Both the position numbers and the translations under genes were made by a program. Below, one piece after another: positions 1 to 8,399 of a stretch of DNA of 43,479 nt; the first letter of the stretch is position 1, and every line of letters starts with the position of its first letter. This DNA comes from Candidatus Kapaibacterium sp. (GTDB lineage: Bacteria; Bacteroidota; Ignavibacteria; Kapaibacteriales; WFXC01). The stretch spans positions 1 to 43,479 of the forward strand of contig WFXC01000023.1 of assembly GCA_015490805.1 (NCBI GenBank), read 5' to 3'. Under the pieces are notes generated by a model that saw only the letters and a program-made list of their open reading frames with translations, did not search any database and was not told the DNA's origin.

Positions 1-811
1 GCAGCGGTCCCACGATCTTGTAGGTCAACTGGAGTTGTTGTCCCGGTGAGGTGCGGAACTTCAGGTATGGATGCGGATGCTGTGCATCGCTACCGTCGTA
101 TACTTCACCAGAGCGCAGAATCCGCCGCGGGTCCACATCATCGGGGAAGGATTCAGTGATGCCGGTCTGGACGAGAAAACGGAAAACTGGACGCCAACTC
201 CAGGTATACCATGCGTGTCCTGTGGTCATATTGCACCAGTTACCAAAATCTCGCCAGCGAAACTTTACCGATGCAATCGCGGGGTTTGTAGTAGTTACCC
301 AGACTTGTGGGCGTAGCGCTGTCCACCCTGAACGATAACTACAAAACTCAATCAGCACATTCGATTGCCCATCCCACTGGATCGGCGTTGAGAACATATG
401 CACATTCCACTGATTTGGCTGCGGCACGAAACTGGGGTTGGAATACACTTCCGTTAATCCAGTTGGAAAAGGAGAATTAAACCCAACAGGCATCTGGGGT
501 AAATCAGTCAACCCGAACTTCACCGTCATCTGCCGTGCGGGCATATTAGAAGGAACATTACCAACTAACACTCCTACTCCCACGATCAGCCCAGGCGGCA
601 TACCGGCTGCCTGCATATCCGAAGCCCGAACGAAATACTGGTGTTTTACCGTATAGTAAAGGTCATGGTAAGGGTTGTATAAAAAAGCCGAGTACCACTG
701 CTGAATACTTCCTGCCCCTCCTGCAACATCAAAGACTAACTGGGAAGATACTGGAATGGTAAATAGATTCCACATCACCATCAGAATCGGAAACCATAAC
801 AAGCGTCGCAT
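1..811 (-). CDS. secreted surface protein, C-terminus beyond the left edge (partial)
   Basis: An uninterrupted frame of 270 codons runs from ATG at 811 off the left edge. AAGGAG lies a few bases upstream of the start. The first 23 residues form a signal peptide (MRR, hydrophobic core, ending VSS before Q24), so the product is exported. The mature part is rich in aromatic residues and Gly. It contains blocks such as QYFVRASDMQAAGMPPG, PARQMTVKFGL and WDGQSNVLIEFC. This pattern resembles an extracellular beta-sandwich segment that I recall from large T9SS-exported proteins of Chlorobiota/Kapabacteria; that is family recall, not a search. The carboxyl end is outside the window, so a T9SS signal cannot be checked. 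It is divergent from the isomerase gene at 1038. No enzymatic motif is visible. Confidence 0.8.
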   Translation of the reverse strand, partial: MRRLLWFPILMVMWNLFTIPVSSQLVFDVAGGAGSIQQWYSAFLYNPYHDLYYTVKHQYFVRASDMQAAGMPPGLIVGVGVLVGNVPSNMPARQMTVKFGLTDLPQMPVGFNSPFPTGLTEVYSNPSFVPQPNQWNVHMFSTPIQWDGQSNVLIEFCSYRSGWTALRPQVWVTTTNPAIASVKFRWRDFGNWCNMTTGHAWYTWSWRPVFRFLVQTGITESFPDDVDPRRILRSGEVYDGSDAQHPHPYLKFRTSPGQQLQLTYKIVGPL

Positions 812-910
812 AATTCACTCCTTCTGACTTGTGAAACTTACTCAAATAATTGTAACTCTTATGTTCTGTCTTGTGTTCTATGTGTTTAGTTTTTATCAAA
901 CACTCTTTCG

Positions 911-918
911 CAAATATA
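911..918 (-). promoter_or_regulatory. candidate -7 element of the Bacteroidota type
   Basis: Read on the minus strand this is TATATTTG, a full match to TAnnTTTG. Twenty bases further upstream there is ATTG, a near match to the -33 TTTG. The element lies about 100 nt upstream of the secreted-protein start at 811. Confidence 0.4.
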
Positions 919-989
919 CAAAGATCTTCGCTAACTTGCAATACCTTTCCCATCTTCTTTCCGTTTTCTGTCGTTTTCCGTGTTTTTCG

Positions 990-997
990 TATTTTTG
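990..997 (+). promoter_or_regulatory. candidate -7 element of the Bacteroidota type
   Basis: TATTTTTG matches TAnnTTTG and sits about 40 nt upstream of the isomerase start at 1038. TCTG about 19 nt upstream is a weak -33 candidate. Confidence 0.4.
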
Positions 998-1037
998 CAC
1001 TGCATCAGAACGCGGGCAATAATGACAGGAGAGTAGT

Positions 1038-2159
1038 ATGCCAGATGCTTCAACATTCCTTCGTGGACTTGGTTTCCAAGAACTTGATCACCGCAGACAG
1101 GCTCTGGACAGTGAGCAAATGTTCGAGGTCCTGCAAAATTTCCCTGAGCAAATCCAGCAGGCAATGAGCATAGCAGATTCGGTTCCCACGCGGGATAGAG
1201 GAATTCAGTTTGTTGAGACAATTGTTGTTGGCGGAATGGGAGGCTCTGCCATTGGTGGAGCTGTCCTTCGAGACCTTGTTCAAGCCACTGAGGAAATTCG
1301 GCGTCTCGACATTAAAGTTCACCAGAGCTACCACTTCCCTCCAGCTCCAAGTGACCGTACCTTAGCTGTTGCTGTGAGCTACTCTGGGAACACAGAGGAA
1401 ACGCTTTCCTTTGCAGAGGAAGCCAGGCACCATACTCGTCAGGTCATCTGCATTACTTCCGGGGGAAAATTAGCAGAGCTGGCACGGGATTATCATTACG
1501 TGCTGGTCTTGATTCCCCCCGGATACCAACCCCGGTGTGCTTTTGGTTTCCTGTTTTTTACTCTCCTGCGCCTCCTGCTTCGCTACAAGGTATTTCCGCA
1601 TCGAGCTGAGCAGCAGTTGAATCAAAGCATTGAAGAGACTCGACAATTGCTGGAACAGTTGAGCTCTCACTATAGCGCTCTGATACCTGATAACCCGGCT
1701 TTACAACTGGCAACGCATTTCTACGGCAAGATCCCTGTTTTTTACTCCTCCGCTGATCACCTTGCAGCGATCAATGCTCGATGGCGAGCACAAATTCAGG
1801 AGAATGCAAAACAACTGGCGTTCGGCAATCTTCTCCCTGAAATGAATCACAATGAAATCAATGGCTGGCAATTTCCGGGGCAACTTCGTTCTGCGTTCGT
1901 GCCGGTCTTTTTCCACGATCCCCTCGATCATCCACGCATTCAGGCACGTGTAGCCATTTCCGCCGATATTCTGCGGCAATACACCCAGGAAGTTTTTACA
2001 CTCGAAGGTCAGGGAACAAAATTTCTCACCCGCCTCATATCGCTCATTTACCTTGGCGACTGGGTCAGCTACTGGCTGGCGCTGATGAACAATGTTGATC
2101 CATCACCGGTTCCCATTATTCAAGAGCTCAAAAAACGCCTGGCAGTCTTGCCCAATTAG
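1038..2159 (+). CDS. bifunctional phosphoglucose/phosphomannose isomerase (SIS family)
   Basis: The 373-residue cytosolic protein matches the archaeal/bacterial bifunctional PGI/PMI family, which interconverts glucose 6-phosphate or mannose 6-phosphate with fructose 6-phosphate. The SIS fold is shown by GGMGGSAIGG (about residue 70) and by the sugar-phosphate loop YSGNTEET (about 115). The family C-terminal domain has the motif NHNEINGW near 269, which carries the His expected in the active site. Length is close to that of known members. The ATG at 1038 is preceded by AGGAGAG. The next gene starts 2 nt after the stop, so the two are probably co-transcribed. Classical PGI is a different fold; this is probably the organism's route between glucose, mannose and fructose phosphates, but another PGI elsewhere cannot be excluded. 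Confidence 0.93.
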   Translation: MPDASTFLRGLGFQELDHRRQALDSEQMFEVLQNFPEQIQQAMSIADSVPTRDRGIQFVETIVVGGMGGSAIGGAVLRDLVQATEEIRRLDIKVHQSYHFPPAPSDRTLAVAVSYSGNTEETLSFAEEARHHTRQVICITSGGKLAELARDYHYVLVLIPPGYQPRCAFGFLFFTLLRLLLRYKVFPHRAEQQLNQSIEETRQLLEQLSSHYSALIPDNPALQLATHFYGKIPVFYSSADHLAAINARWRAQIQENAKQLAFGNLLPEMNHNEINGWQFPGQLRSAFVPVFFHDPLDHPRIQARVAISADILRQYTQEVFTLEGQGTKFLTRLISLIYLGDWVSYWLALMNNVDPSPVPIIQELKKRLAVLPN

Positions 2160-2161
2160 CG

Positions 2162-4285
2162 ATGGTGCGCTTCTTTCTGCTGACGATAGGATGGCTGCTT
2201 CCTCCGCTCCTCAGGGCAGACCAGTGGATAATCTGGAACACGCAGAACTCGCAGCTCCCAACTGATACGATCACGGCAGTCTGTGAAAGCGTGACCGGCG
2301 TTGTGTGGGTTGGCACTCCACGAGGACTTTTGAGATATGCCGGGCAACTATGGACACGGTTTACGCCTTCGAATTCTGCTCTTCCGGACAGTGTGATTAC
2401 TGCTCTGGCTACTGATCCGCAAGGACGCCTCTGGGTTGGTACCCGCTCTGGCGTTGCAATGCTGGATCAGTCACGCTGGTATCAGTACACGACGCAGAAT
2501 TCAGGGCTGGGCAATGACAAAATCCGTGCCATAGCAGTAGCATCCGATGGGAGTGTGTGGTTTGCTACGGCTGGCGGCGTTTTTCGATGGTATCTGCAGC
2601 AATGGACCGGCTACACAACGCAAAACTCCGGCATTCCTTCAAATAACATTCAGGCAATTGCCATAGCTCCTTCCGGAGATGTGTGGATTGGAACGGAAAA
2701 TGCGGGTGTTGCCGTACTCCACCAACAACAGTGGAAACGATACGCAATGGACAATTCTCCTTTGCCTTCCAATATCGTCCTGGCACTCTATGCCGCAACG
2801 GATGCTATCTGGATTGCTACCTGGGGCAATGGATTGGTCAAACTGTCTCTGCCCGATTCTTCCTGGTCATTCTACACCGCCGCAACGTCTCCGTTACCAC
2901 ACGACTGGATCAAAACGATCACAGCAGATCCGTGTGGCGCTGTCTGGATTGGAACTCGTGCCGGCGGATTGGCAATGACCGATGGTTTCGGCTGGGAAAG
3001 CTGGCAACCAATGAACTCCCCGCTTCCCGACTTTTTCATTCGCTCTCTGTGTACTCCTGCTGCCGACCGCATCTGGATTGGAACCAACCGTGGGCTGGTG
3101 CTGTTTCAACCATCAGCGGCGTTGATGCTGACCATCAATCCCACCATCATCGACTGCCATAATCCTGTTTTGCAGGGAACACTCACAACGCGCGGGCAAT
3201 TTTCGCCCAACAACCAGTTTGTTTTTATTCTGGAACAACCCACTCGCAGCGATACCCTGAATCGTCTCACAGCCCACTGTTCCGTATCTTTCCTCTTTCC
3301 CCTGGCAGACCTTCTGGAAAACCCTTTCTTTTTCCTCCGGGTTCTTGCCACCGATCCGGCTGTTGGAACGCTTTCGGACACACTCCGCAACACAATGCCA
3401 TTGCCAACCATCGAAGGAGACTCTGCTTTTTGTCAGGGAGATACGGTATGGCTTCGCGTGAGAGAACCATTTGCACGCTATCAGTGGTCGACCGGCGACA
3501 CGACAGCAGCCATTCCAATCACCGACGGAGGAACGTACGCTGTCACCGTCACTGATTCGAGCGGATGTAGTACAACGCGCCGTTTTACGGTAACCGCTTA
3601 TCCCCGTCCCCAGATTCGTGCTTCGGCGGATACTTCCATCTGTCAGGGCGAACCGGCATTCCTTTCCGTCACTGGTGGAACGCAGTACCTATGGGAACCG
3701 GCAGAGAGTTTAAACGATCCAACTTCTCCCACTCCCATTGCCTTCCCTACGGAAACCACAACATACATTGTTCGCGGAATTAATGAGTATGGATGTGCGA
3801 ATACCGACACGGTGATCGTCACCGTTCGCCCTTCACCACCGCCGCCACAGATTACCCAACGCGGTGATACGCTTATTGCTTCAGCAGCAAACAGTTATCA
3901 ATGGTATCGCAATAACACTCCCATTGCCGGGGCGACGCAGCAGCGCTACGTTGTGACACAAAACGGACGCTACAAAGTAAGAATTACGGATTCAACCGGA
4001 TGTTCCGCTTTTTCGGAAGAAGTTGAAGTCATTGTCAACAGCGTGCTCCTCAGCCAACCATCTCTGCCATTTACCGCCACTATCCGGAATTTTACTCTGA
4101 AGCTTTCTGCTGTTCCTCCACCATTTACTGTCCATCTGTATACACTCAACGGACAACGATTCCTGCAAGCTACCAGCCTGACGCCAGATTTCCGTCAGCG
4201 TCTCTCGCTCACAACTCCCGGTCCGGTGATTCTGATGATCCAAACGGCGCATCGATGGTACCGTTGCCTGCTTTTTGCCCAATAG
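2162..4285 (+). CDS. secreted seven-bladed propeller protein with Ig-like domains and T9SS signal
   Basis: The 707-residue protein has a signal peptide (residues 1-19, ending LRA). About seven repeats of roughly 42 residues follow (residues 25-330). Each carries a variant of VWIGT..GL and an NS.LP..I turn, the signature of two-component-regulator propeller (Reg_prop) blades. Seven repeats would make one closed beta-propeller. Three Ig/PKD-like beta-sandwich domains follow (about 395-630), with repeated CQGD/CQGE and DSSGC/DSTGC motifs. The last 70 residues (VHLYTLNGQRFLQ onward) resemble a type A T9SS sorting domain. There is no kinase or DNA-binding part, so this is a surface or secreted protein, not a hybrid regulator. 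It starts 2 nt after the isomerase stop without a Shine-Dalgarno sequence, which suggests translational coupling. The ligand is unknown. Confidence 0.88.
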   Translation: MVRFFLLTIGWLLPPLLRADQWIIWNTQNSQLPTDTITAVCESVTGVVWVGTPRGLLRYAGQLWTRFTPSNSALPDSVITALATDPQGRLWVGTRSGVAMLDQSRWYQYTTQNSGLGNDKIRAIAVASDGSVWFATAGGVFRWYLQQWTGYTTQNSGIPSNNIQAIAIAPSGDVWIGTENAGVAVLHQQQWKRYAMDNSPLPSNIVLALYAATDAIWIATWGNGLVKLSLPDSSWSFYTAATSPLPHDWIKTITADPCGAVWIGTRAGGLAMTDGFGWESWQPMNSPLPDFFIRSLCTPAADRIWIGTNRGLVLFQPSAALMLTINPTIIDCHNPVLQGTLTTRGQFSPNNQFVFILEQPTRSDTLNRLTAHCSVSFLFPLADLLENPFFFLRVLATDPAVGTLSDTLRNTMPLPTIEGDSAFCQGDTVWLRVREPFARYQWSTGDTTAAIPITDGGTYAVTVTDSSGCSTTRRFTVTAYPRPQIRASADTSICQGEPAFLSVTGGTQYLWEPAESLNDPTSPTPIAFPTETTTYIVRGINEYGCANTDTVIVTVRPSPPPPQITQRGDTLIASAANSYQWYRNNTPIAGATQQRYVVTQNGRYKVRITDSTGCSAFSEEVEVIVNSVLLSQPSLPFTATIRNFTLKLSAVPPPFTVHLYTLNGQRFLQATSLTPDFRQRLSLTTPGPVILMIQTAHRWYRCLLFAQ

Positions 4286-4757
4286 CCTGCTGACTTTCGG
4301 ATTGTGCTGATGGGAATCAGCTCCTTTCGGTGGCTGGCAGTACACGCCTCATTGTTTTTATCTCTGGCGGGACAACCCTCCGGGTTGTCCAGGACAAACT
4401 GAAGGCTTGTCCTACCATTCGCAACAATGCCGACTAAAGTCGGCACTCCTACCCTGCTGGGAGCGCACACTTCAGCGTGCATCATCTTCTGCCGACGAAA
4501 GTTAGCGCTCCCAGTGGAGCGCGGTGCCGCTGCGTTGCTACCATCTTTCTGGGAGCGCACACTTTAGTGTGCATTTACTGGAAACGCACCCTTTAGGGGG
4601 CACTTTCGTTGCCGACTAAAGTCGGCGCGCCCAGTCGACGCACACTTTAGCAGGCACATCAACGAAATTACTGCTCTCACCCACATTCAGCGGTGTCTGT
4701 GCACACCAACAGGATGTCTTAAGTGTCTTAACACCCTTAGCAAACAAACGGAGAGCG
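4286..4757. repeat. 472-bp gene-free stretch with an array of short palindromic repeats
   Basis: I see no gene here. From about 4369 to 4660 there are short inverted repeats: GGACAA/TTGTCC hairpins at 4370-4390 and 4391-4413; type A units such as GCCGACTAAAGTCGGC at 4429-4444 and 4611-4626, with a degenerate copy at 4491-4506; type B units such as GCACACTTCAGCGTGC at 4465-4480 and 4557-4572. Units are joined by short CTCCCAG/GGAGC linkers. Related arrays occur near 7090, 16320 and 42570. The rest (4661-4757) presumably holds the promoter of the pseudouridine synthase gene; I could not identify it. Confidence 0.8.
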
Positions 4758-5627
4758 ATGAAGGATCTGCAAACCCCTGCGCAGCGGCACATCTACCGAT
4801 TTCGTGTCCAGGAAGCCGGATGGCTGCTCAACGTCTTAGCGGATCATCTTCCTTTCTCCAAGACCCATATCAAAAAAATTCTCAACCGTGGAGCAGTATG
4901 GATCCGGCGTTCCAACCGCCGGCTCCGCCGAATCCGCCGGGCAAAAGCTTGGGTACGCCCCGGTGACTTTCTTGAAGTCTACTACGATCCAGCCTTAGAA
5001 AAGCTTCAACTTCCCAATCCAGAGCTTCTGGCAGATCACTGGCGATTTACGGTCTGGTACAAGCCACCGGGGGTGCTTTCGCAGGGAACAAAATTTGGAG
5101 ATCACACTTCTCTTCTCCGCCACGCTACCCGATCATTGCAGCGACCAGCTTTCCTGATCCACCGATTGGATCGAGCGGCTTCGGGATTACTCCTGCTGGC
5201 GCACACTCGTACGGCAGCGGCTGCTCTGTCAGCGCTATTTCGAGAACACCGGGTCCAAAAAGTGTATCGTGCAGAAGTCTCTGGAAATGTTACAGCGCAA
5301 CTCCCGGCAACTGGCTATTTCGACACTCCCATCGATGGAAAACCTGCCCAAACGTTCTATACCGTGGACCAGTACGATGCCGAACAGGACATTTCTCTGC
5401 TGACCTTAACACCGCAAACTGGACGATTGCACCAGATTCGCCGGCACTTAGCTGCTGCCGGATTTCCCATCATCGGCGATCGCACCTACGGAGGAATTCC
5501 GTCGCCAACTGGCTGGCTCCACCTCACGGCTGTTCACCTTTCGTTTCGCGATCCTGAAACCGGCAAAGTCCAGGCATTCACTCTACCAGAGGACAAAATT
5601 CTATGGAGCTCGCCACCGAACACTTAG
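4758..5627 (+). CDS. RluA-family ribosomal/tRNA pseudouridine synthase
   Basis: The 289-residue enzyme isomerises uridine to pseudouridine in RNA. An S4-like RNA-binding segment occupies about residues 20-80 (HIKKILNRGAVWI, then RPGDFLEVYYDP). The catalytic domain has the RluA motif HRLDRAASGLLLL at about 134-146, with Asp as the expected catalytic residue. The late motif GRLHQIRRHLAAAGFPIIGD is near 222-241. The start ATG follows GGAG closely. It is the first gene of a three-gene set whose members overlap end to start. Which uridine is modified (RluC, RluD or another specificity) cannot be told from sequence alone. Confidence 0.93.
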   Translation: MKDLQTPAQRHIYRFRVQEAGWLLNVLADHLPFSKTHIKKILNRGAVWIRRSNRRLRRIRRAKAWVRPGDFLEVYYDPALEKLQLPNPELLADHWRFTVWYKPPGVLSQGTKFGDHTSLLRHATRSLQRPAFLIHRLDRAASGLLLLAHTRTAAAALSALFREHRVQKVYRAEVSGNVTAQLPATGYFDTPIDGKPAQTFYTVDQYDAEQDISLLTLTPQTGRLHQIRRHLAAAGFPIIGDRTYGGIPSPTGWLHLTAVHLSFRDPETGKVQAFTLPEDKILWSSPPNT

Positions 5628-6529
5628 AACGATATCGAGCTATCATTCCAGAGTGGGAAGCCTTTCTGGAAAGTCTCCAGCATCCGCTGCCCACAGTTCT
5701 CTGGACTAACACCCTGCGCATCACACCGGAGGAGTTAGTGGCAATTCTGCGCGAGGAAGGCATTGCTGTAACGCCGCTGTCCTGGTATCCCGGCGCTTTC
5801 CGTGTCCAGTCCGAACATCCCAGTCCCGGAACAACGTGGGCGTACTTTGCAGGACTTTTCCATATCCAGGAAGAAGTCTCCCTGCTTCCCCCTTACCTCT
5901 TACAACCGAAACCCAACGAACGGATCCTGGATCTGTGTGCTGCACCGGGCAACAAAACGGCGCAAATAGCAGTGATGATGGAAAATACCGGAACCGTGGT
6001 CGCGAACGATCACAACCGTCATCGGGTGGGCGCTATTCGTGCGGTTGTCGATCGACTTGGTCTCATCAACGTTAGCATTCTGGTCAGCGATGGCACTTCT
6101 TTCTCACCCCGTAATGGAACGTTCGACCGCGTACTGGTCGATGTTCCGTGCAGTTGCGAAGGAACGTCCCGAAAAACGCCGACGGTCTTAGCCCAATGCT
6201 CCCTTCACTTCTCTGAGCGCTTAGCAAAGCGGCAACTGCTTCTGCTCAAGCGAGCAGTGGAAGTATGTCGTCCCGGTGGCATCATTGCCTACTCCACGTG
6301 CACGTACGCACCTGAAGAAAATGAAATGGTTGTGGATCAGGTTCTCCGGCTTTTCCCTGAACAACTGGAAATCCTCCCAATTACCATTCCCAATTTCACT
6401 TTTTCCCCTGGATTAACTGCGTGGCAGGGACACGAACTGAACCGCAACCTTCGCCATACGATGCGCGTGTATCCCCATCAGAATGACACCGGGGGTTTCT
6501 ATGTTGCACTACTCCGAAAACGCCAATGA
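5603..6529 (+). CDS. RsmF/NOL1-NOP2-Sun type RNA cytosine-C5 methyltransferase
   Basis: This 308-residue S-adenosylmethionine-dependent enzyme should form m5C in rRNA or tRNA. The SAM-binding loop DLCAAPGNKTAQIA is at about 110-123. The two cysteine motifs of the family are present: DVPCSCEGTSRK (about 179-190) and STCTYAPEEN (about 229-238), which provide the release and catalytic cysteines. There is no NusB-like N-domain, which argues against RsmB, and there is no C-terminal PUA-like domain inside this frame. Such a domain appears to be encoded by the next gene. The start lies 25 bp inside the pseudouridine synthase gene, and the stop overlaps the next start as ATGA, so the three genes are tightly coupled. 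Confidence 0.9.
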   Translation: MELATEHLERYRAIIPEWEAFLESLQHPLPTVLWTNTLRITPEELVAILREEGIAVTPLSWYPGAFRVQSEHPSPGTTWAYFAGLFHIQEEVSLLPPYLLQPKPNERILDLCAAPGNKTAQIAVMMENTGTVVANDHNRHRVGAIRAVVDRLGLINVSILVSDGTSFSPRNGTFDRVLVDVPCSCEGTSRKTPTVLAQCSLHFSERLAKRQLLLLKRAVEVCRPGGIIAYSTCTYAPEENEMVVDQVLRLFPEQLEILPITIPNFTFSPGLTAWQGHELNRNLRHTMRVYPHQNDTGGFYVALLRKRQ

Positions 6530-7014
6530 AATTCCGGTCCGAGCAATTTCAACGATGGCAACCGTGTCCTCCGGACATTCTTGCTCCGCTGCTGCAGTAT
6601 TTGCATCGCCGTTTTGGTCTTCCCCTCGACCTCCTGCAGCAGTATCAGTGGTTGCAACAAAATCTCAAGACGCTTGCACTCACGCACCCTGCGCACCAAC
6701 CACCACAGAAGCCGGAGCCGATGGCAATCGGCATCCCAGCACTGAAGCTGGGCGGTAAAATTCCCAAGATTACTTCTGCTGCTGCCCGCTTTTTCGGCAC
6801 AGCGGCAACGAAACACGTGGTAGAGCTTCCGGATCGCTCAGCACTCCAGTCTTACCTTGCGGTCACCCGTTTCCCACTTTCGATGGATGACTGCATTCAG
6901 TGCACAGAAGCGGGCGTTGTCATCGTGCGCTATCGCGGCATCCCTATAGGTACAGGATTTCTCAAGCTGGATTCCCCTGATACTCCGATCCTGCAAAGTC
7001 AATTCTCAAAATAG
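6526..7014 (+). CDS. small protein resembling the C-terminal RNA-binding domain of RsmF methyltransferases
   Basis: This 162-residue protein starts in an ATGA overlap with the methyltransferase. Its C-terminal part (GVVIVRYRGIPIGTGFLKL, about residues 128-146) looks like the PUA-like end of RsmF/YebU enzymes, where a Tyr-x-Gly-x-Pro-x-Gly pattern precedes a short RNA-contacting strand. The N-terminal half (WLQQNLKTLALTHP and neighbours) shows nothing that I recognise as catalytic. I infer that it acts with the methyltransferase as a separately encoded RNA-binding subunit. The assignment rests on motif recall and position only. A plain unknown small protein is the alternative. Confidence 0.6.
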   Translation: MKFRSEQFQRWQPCPPDILAPLLQYLHRRFGLPLDLLQQYQWLQQNLKTLALTHPAHQPPQKPEPMAIGIPALKLGGKIPKITSAAARFFGTAATKHVVELPDRSALQSYLAVTRFPLSMDDCIQCTEAGVVIVRYRGIPIGTGFLKLDSPDTPILQSQFSK

Positions 7015-7358
7015 TTTCGTGCTGACTGCAGCGTTGCTCCTTTCTCAGATGACTTTTTCTTTCCTCACCAACCTGCTTTCCCCAGCCGTAGGCATCCCGC
7101 TCTGCCGGGAGCGCGCACTTCAGTGTGCGTTTTTGCCAAATAAAGTCGGTGTTCCCAGCGGAGCGCTCGCTTTAGCGTGCATTCTTGCCGACTGAAGTCG
7201 GCGCCCCCCAGTGGAGCGCACGCTTCAGCGTGCATCACCTTGCTGCCGACCAAAGTTGGCACTCCCAGCTTGCCAGAAGCACACGTTCTCAGGCGTGCAT
7301 CCCCCAGGAGCGCATCCTCCAGCGTGGATTCTTCCACCTTCCACCGAGTCAGGCAGTG
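7015..7358. repeat. 344-bp gene-free stretch with palindromic repeat array between convergent genes
   Basis: I see no gene in this stretch between the convergent methyltransferase operon and the peptide transporter operon. From about 7090 to 7330 it holds the same units as the array near 4400: GCCGACTGAAGTCGGC at 7187-7202, GCACGCTTCAGCGTGC at 7218-7233, GCCGACCAAAGTTGGC at 7245-7260, plus degenerate copies near 7112-7129 and 7130-7180. The hairpins may end transcription from both sides, but there is no clear U-tract. Confidence 0.78.
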
Positions 7359-8399
7359 CTACTCTACATACGGACAGGCAACCCAATGTCCCGGCGATTT
7401 CTCGATGAGTGGTGGCACTGCTTCGGCACATTCCGGCCGTGCAATGGGACAACGAGTGCGGAAGGGACAACCGCTGGGTTTCGCTAACGGCGTGGGAACA
7501 TCGCCTTCCAGCACAATGCGTTTCTTCCCTCTGCGTGATGGATCAGGATGCGGCACAGCGGAAAGAAGTGCTCTGGAATACGGATGCTTCGGATGGAAAT
7601 AAACCTCTTCCGAATCTCCAATCTCCACGATATGCCCCAGATACATCACGGCAATACGGTCACTGATATGCTCCACCACCGACAAATCGTGGGCGATGAA
7701 AATATACGCCAGTCCAAACTCCTCCTGCAAATCTTCCATCAAATTGATCACCTGCGCCTGTACGGAAACATCCAGGGCGGAGACTGGCTCATCGCAGACG
7801 ATGAGATCAGGATTGGTTGCCAACGCGCGGGCAATACCAATCCGTTGCCGTTGTCCACCGGAGAACTCGTGCGGAAACCGCATTGCGTATTCTGGCTGCA
7901 ACCCAACCTTTTCCAGCAACCAGGCAACTTTTTCCTTAATCTCTTTCTCTCCCATTTCCGGATGGTGCAATTCCATCGGCTCGGCGATAATCTGCTCCAC
8001 CGTCAGCCGCTGGTTGAGCGACGCATAAGGATCCTGGAAAATCATCTGCACATAGCGGCGATATGGTTTCATTTCTTTTTTGGAAAGTCGCAAGAAGTCA
8101 ACGGCTTTACCATTCACGTAGAAATGCACGTGTCCATCCAGGTAGACATCAGGAGCGATATGGCGGAGAATATTCACAACGGCTCGCCCCACTGTTGTCT
8201 TACCGCACCCTGATTCGCCAACGAGACCCAGTGTTTCTCCCCGGTGAACGGTAAAGCTGACACCATCGACGGCTTTGACCTCTGCGACTTTGCGCTGCAA
8301 CACACCACCGTAAACGGGGAAATAAACCTTTAACCCTTCAACTTCCAGCAAAATGTCTTTTTGATCACTGTTGGGAGCTGCCATTAGACTTTTGCTCAT
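7359..8399 (-). CDS. oppF: peptide ABC transporter ATP-binding protein, OppF type
   Basis: From ATG at 8399 the product has 346 residues and is one of two ATPases energising peptide import. It has the Walker A loop GESGCGKTT (about 60), the ABC signature [12 protein letters not shown] and Walker B with [10 protein letters not shown] (about 203). The C-terminal oligopeptide/dipeptide extension has [12 protein letters not shown], followed by four cysteines spaced as in DppD/OppD-type ATPases ([12 protein letters not shown]). The open frame extends upstream to 8492, but those 31 residues are hydrophobic and unlike the family, so I chose MSKSL. That start still overlaps the oppD end by 35 bp. No Shine-Dalgarno sequence is seen, so it is probably translationally coupled. 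Confidence 0.9.
   Translation of the reverse strand: MSKSLMAAPNSDQKDILLEVEGLKVYFPVYGGVLQRKVAEVKAVDGVSFTVHRGETLGLVGESGCGKTTVGRAVVNILRHIAPDVYLDGHVHFYVNGKAVDFLRLSKKEMKPYRRYVQMIFQDPYASLNQRLTVEQIIAEPMELHHPEMGEKEIKEKVAWLLEKVGLQPEYAMRFPHEFSGGQRQRIGIARALATNPDLIVCDEPVSALDVSVQAQVINLMEDLQEEFGLAYIFIAHDLSVVEHISDRIAVMYLGHIVEIGDSEEVYFHPKHPYSRALLSAVPHPDPSRRGKKRIVLEGDVPTPLAKPSGCPFRTRCPIARPECAEAVPPLIEKSPGHWVACPYVE

Noticed and set aside
729-953. 74-codon minus-strand frame upstream of the left-edge gene
   Set aside because: It overlaps that gene's start and its promoter candidate in another frame and has no recognisable features.
4369-4660. CRISPR array
   Set aside because: Repeats are short palindromes with variable sequence and irregular spacing, there are no unique spacers of constant length, and no cas genes are in the window.
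7065-7337. open frames on both strands across the repeat array (up to 100 codons)
   Set aside because: They are made of the repeat units read through, with no conserved features or start signals.
7548-8213. 221-codon plus-strand open frame inside oppF
   Set aside because: Antisense to the conserved ATPase core; the product (His/Asn/Leu-rich) looks like a shadow frame.
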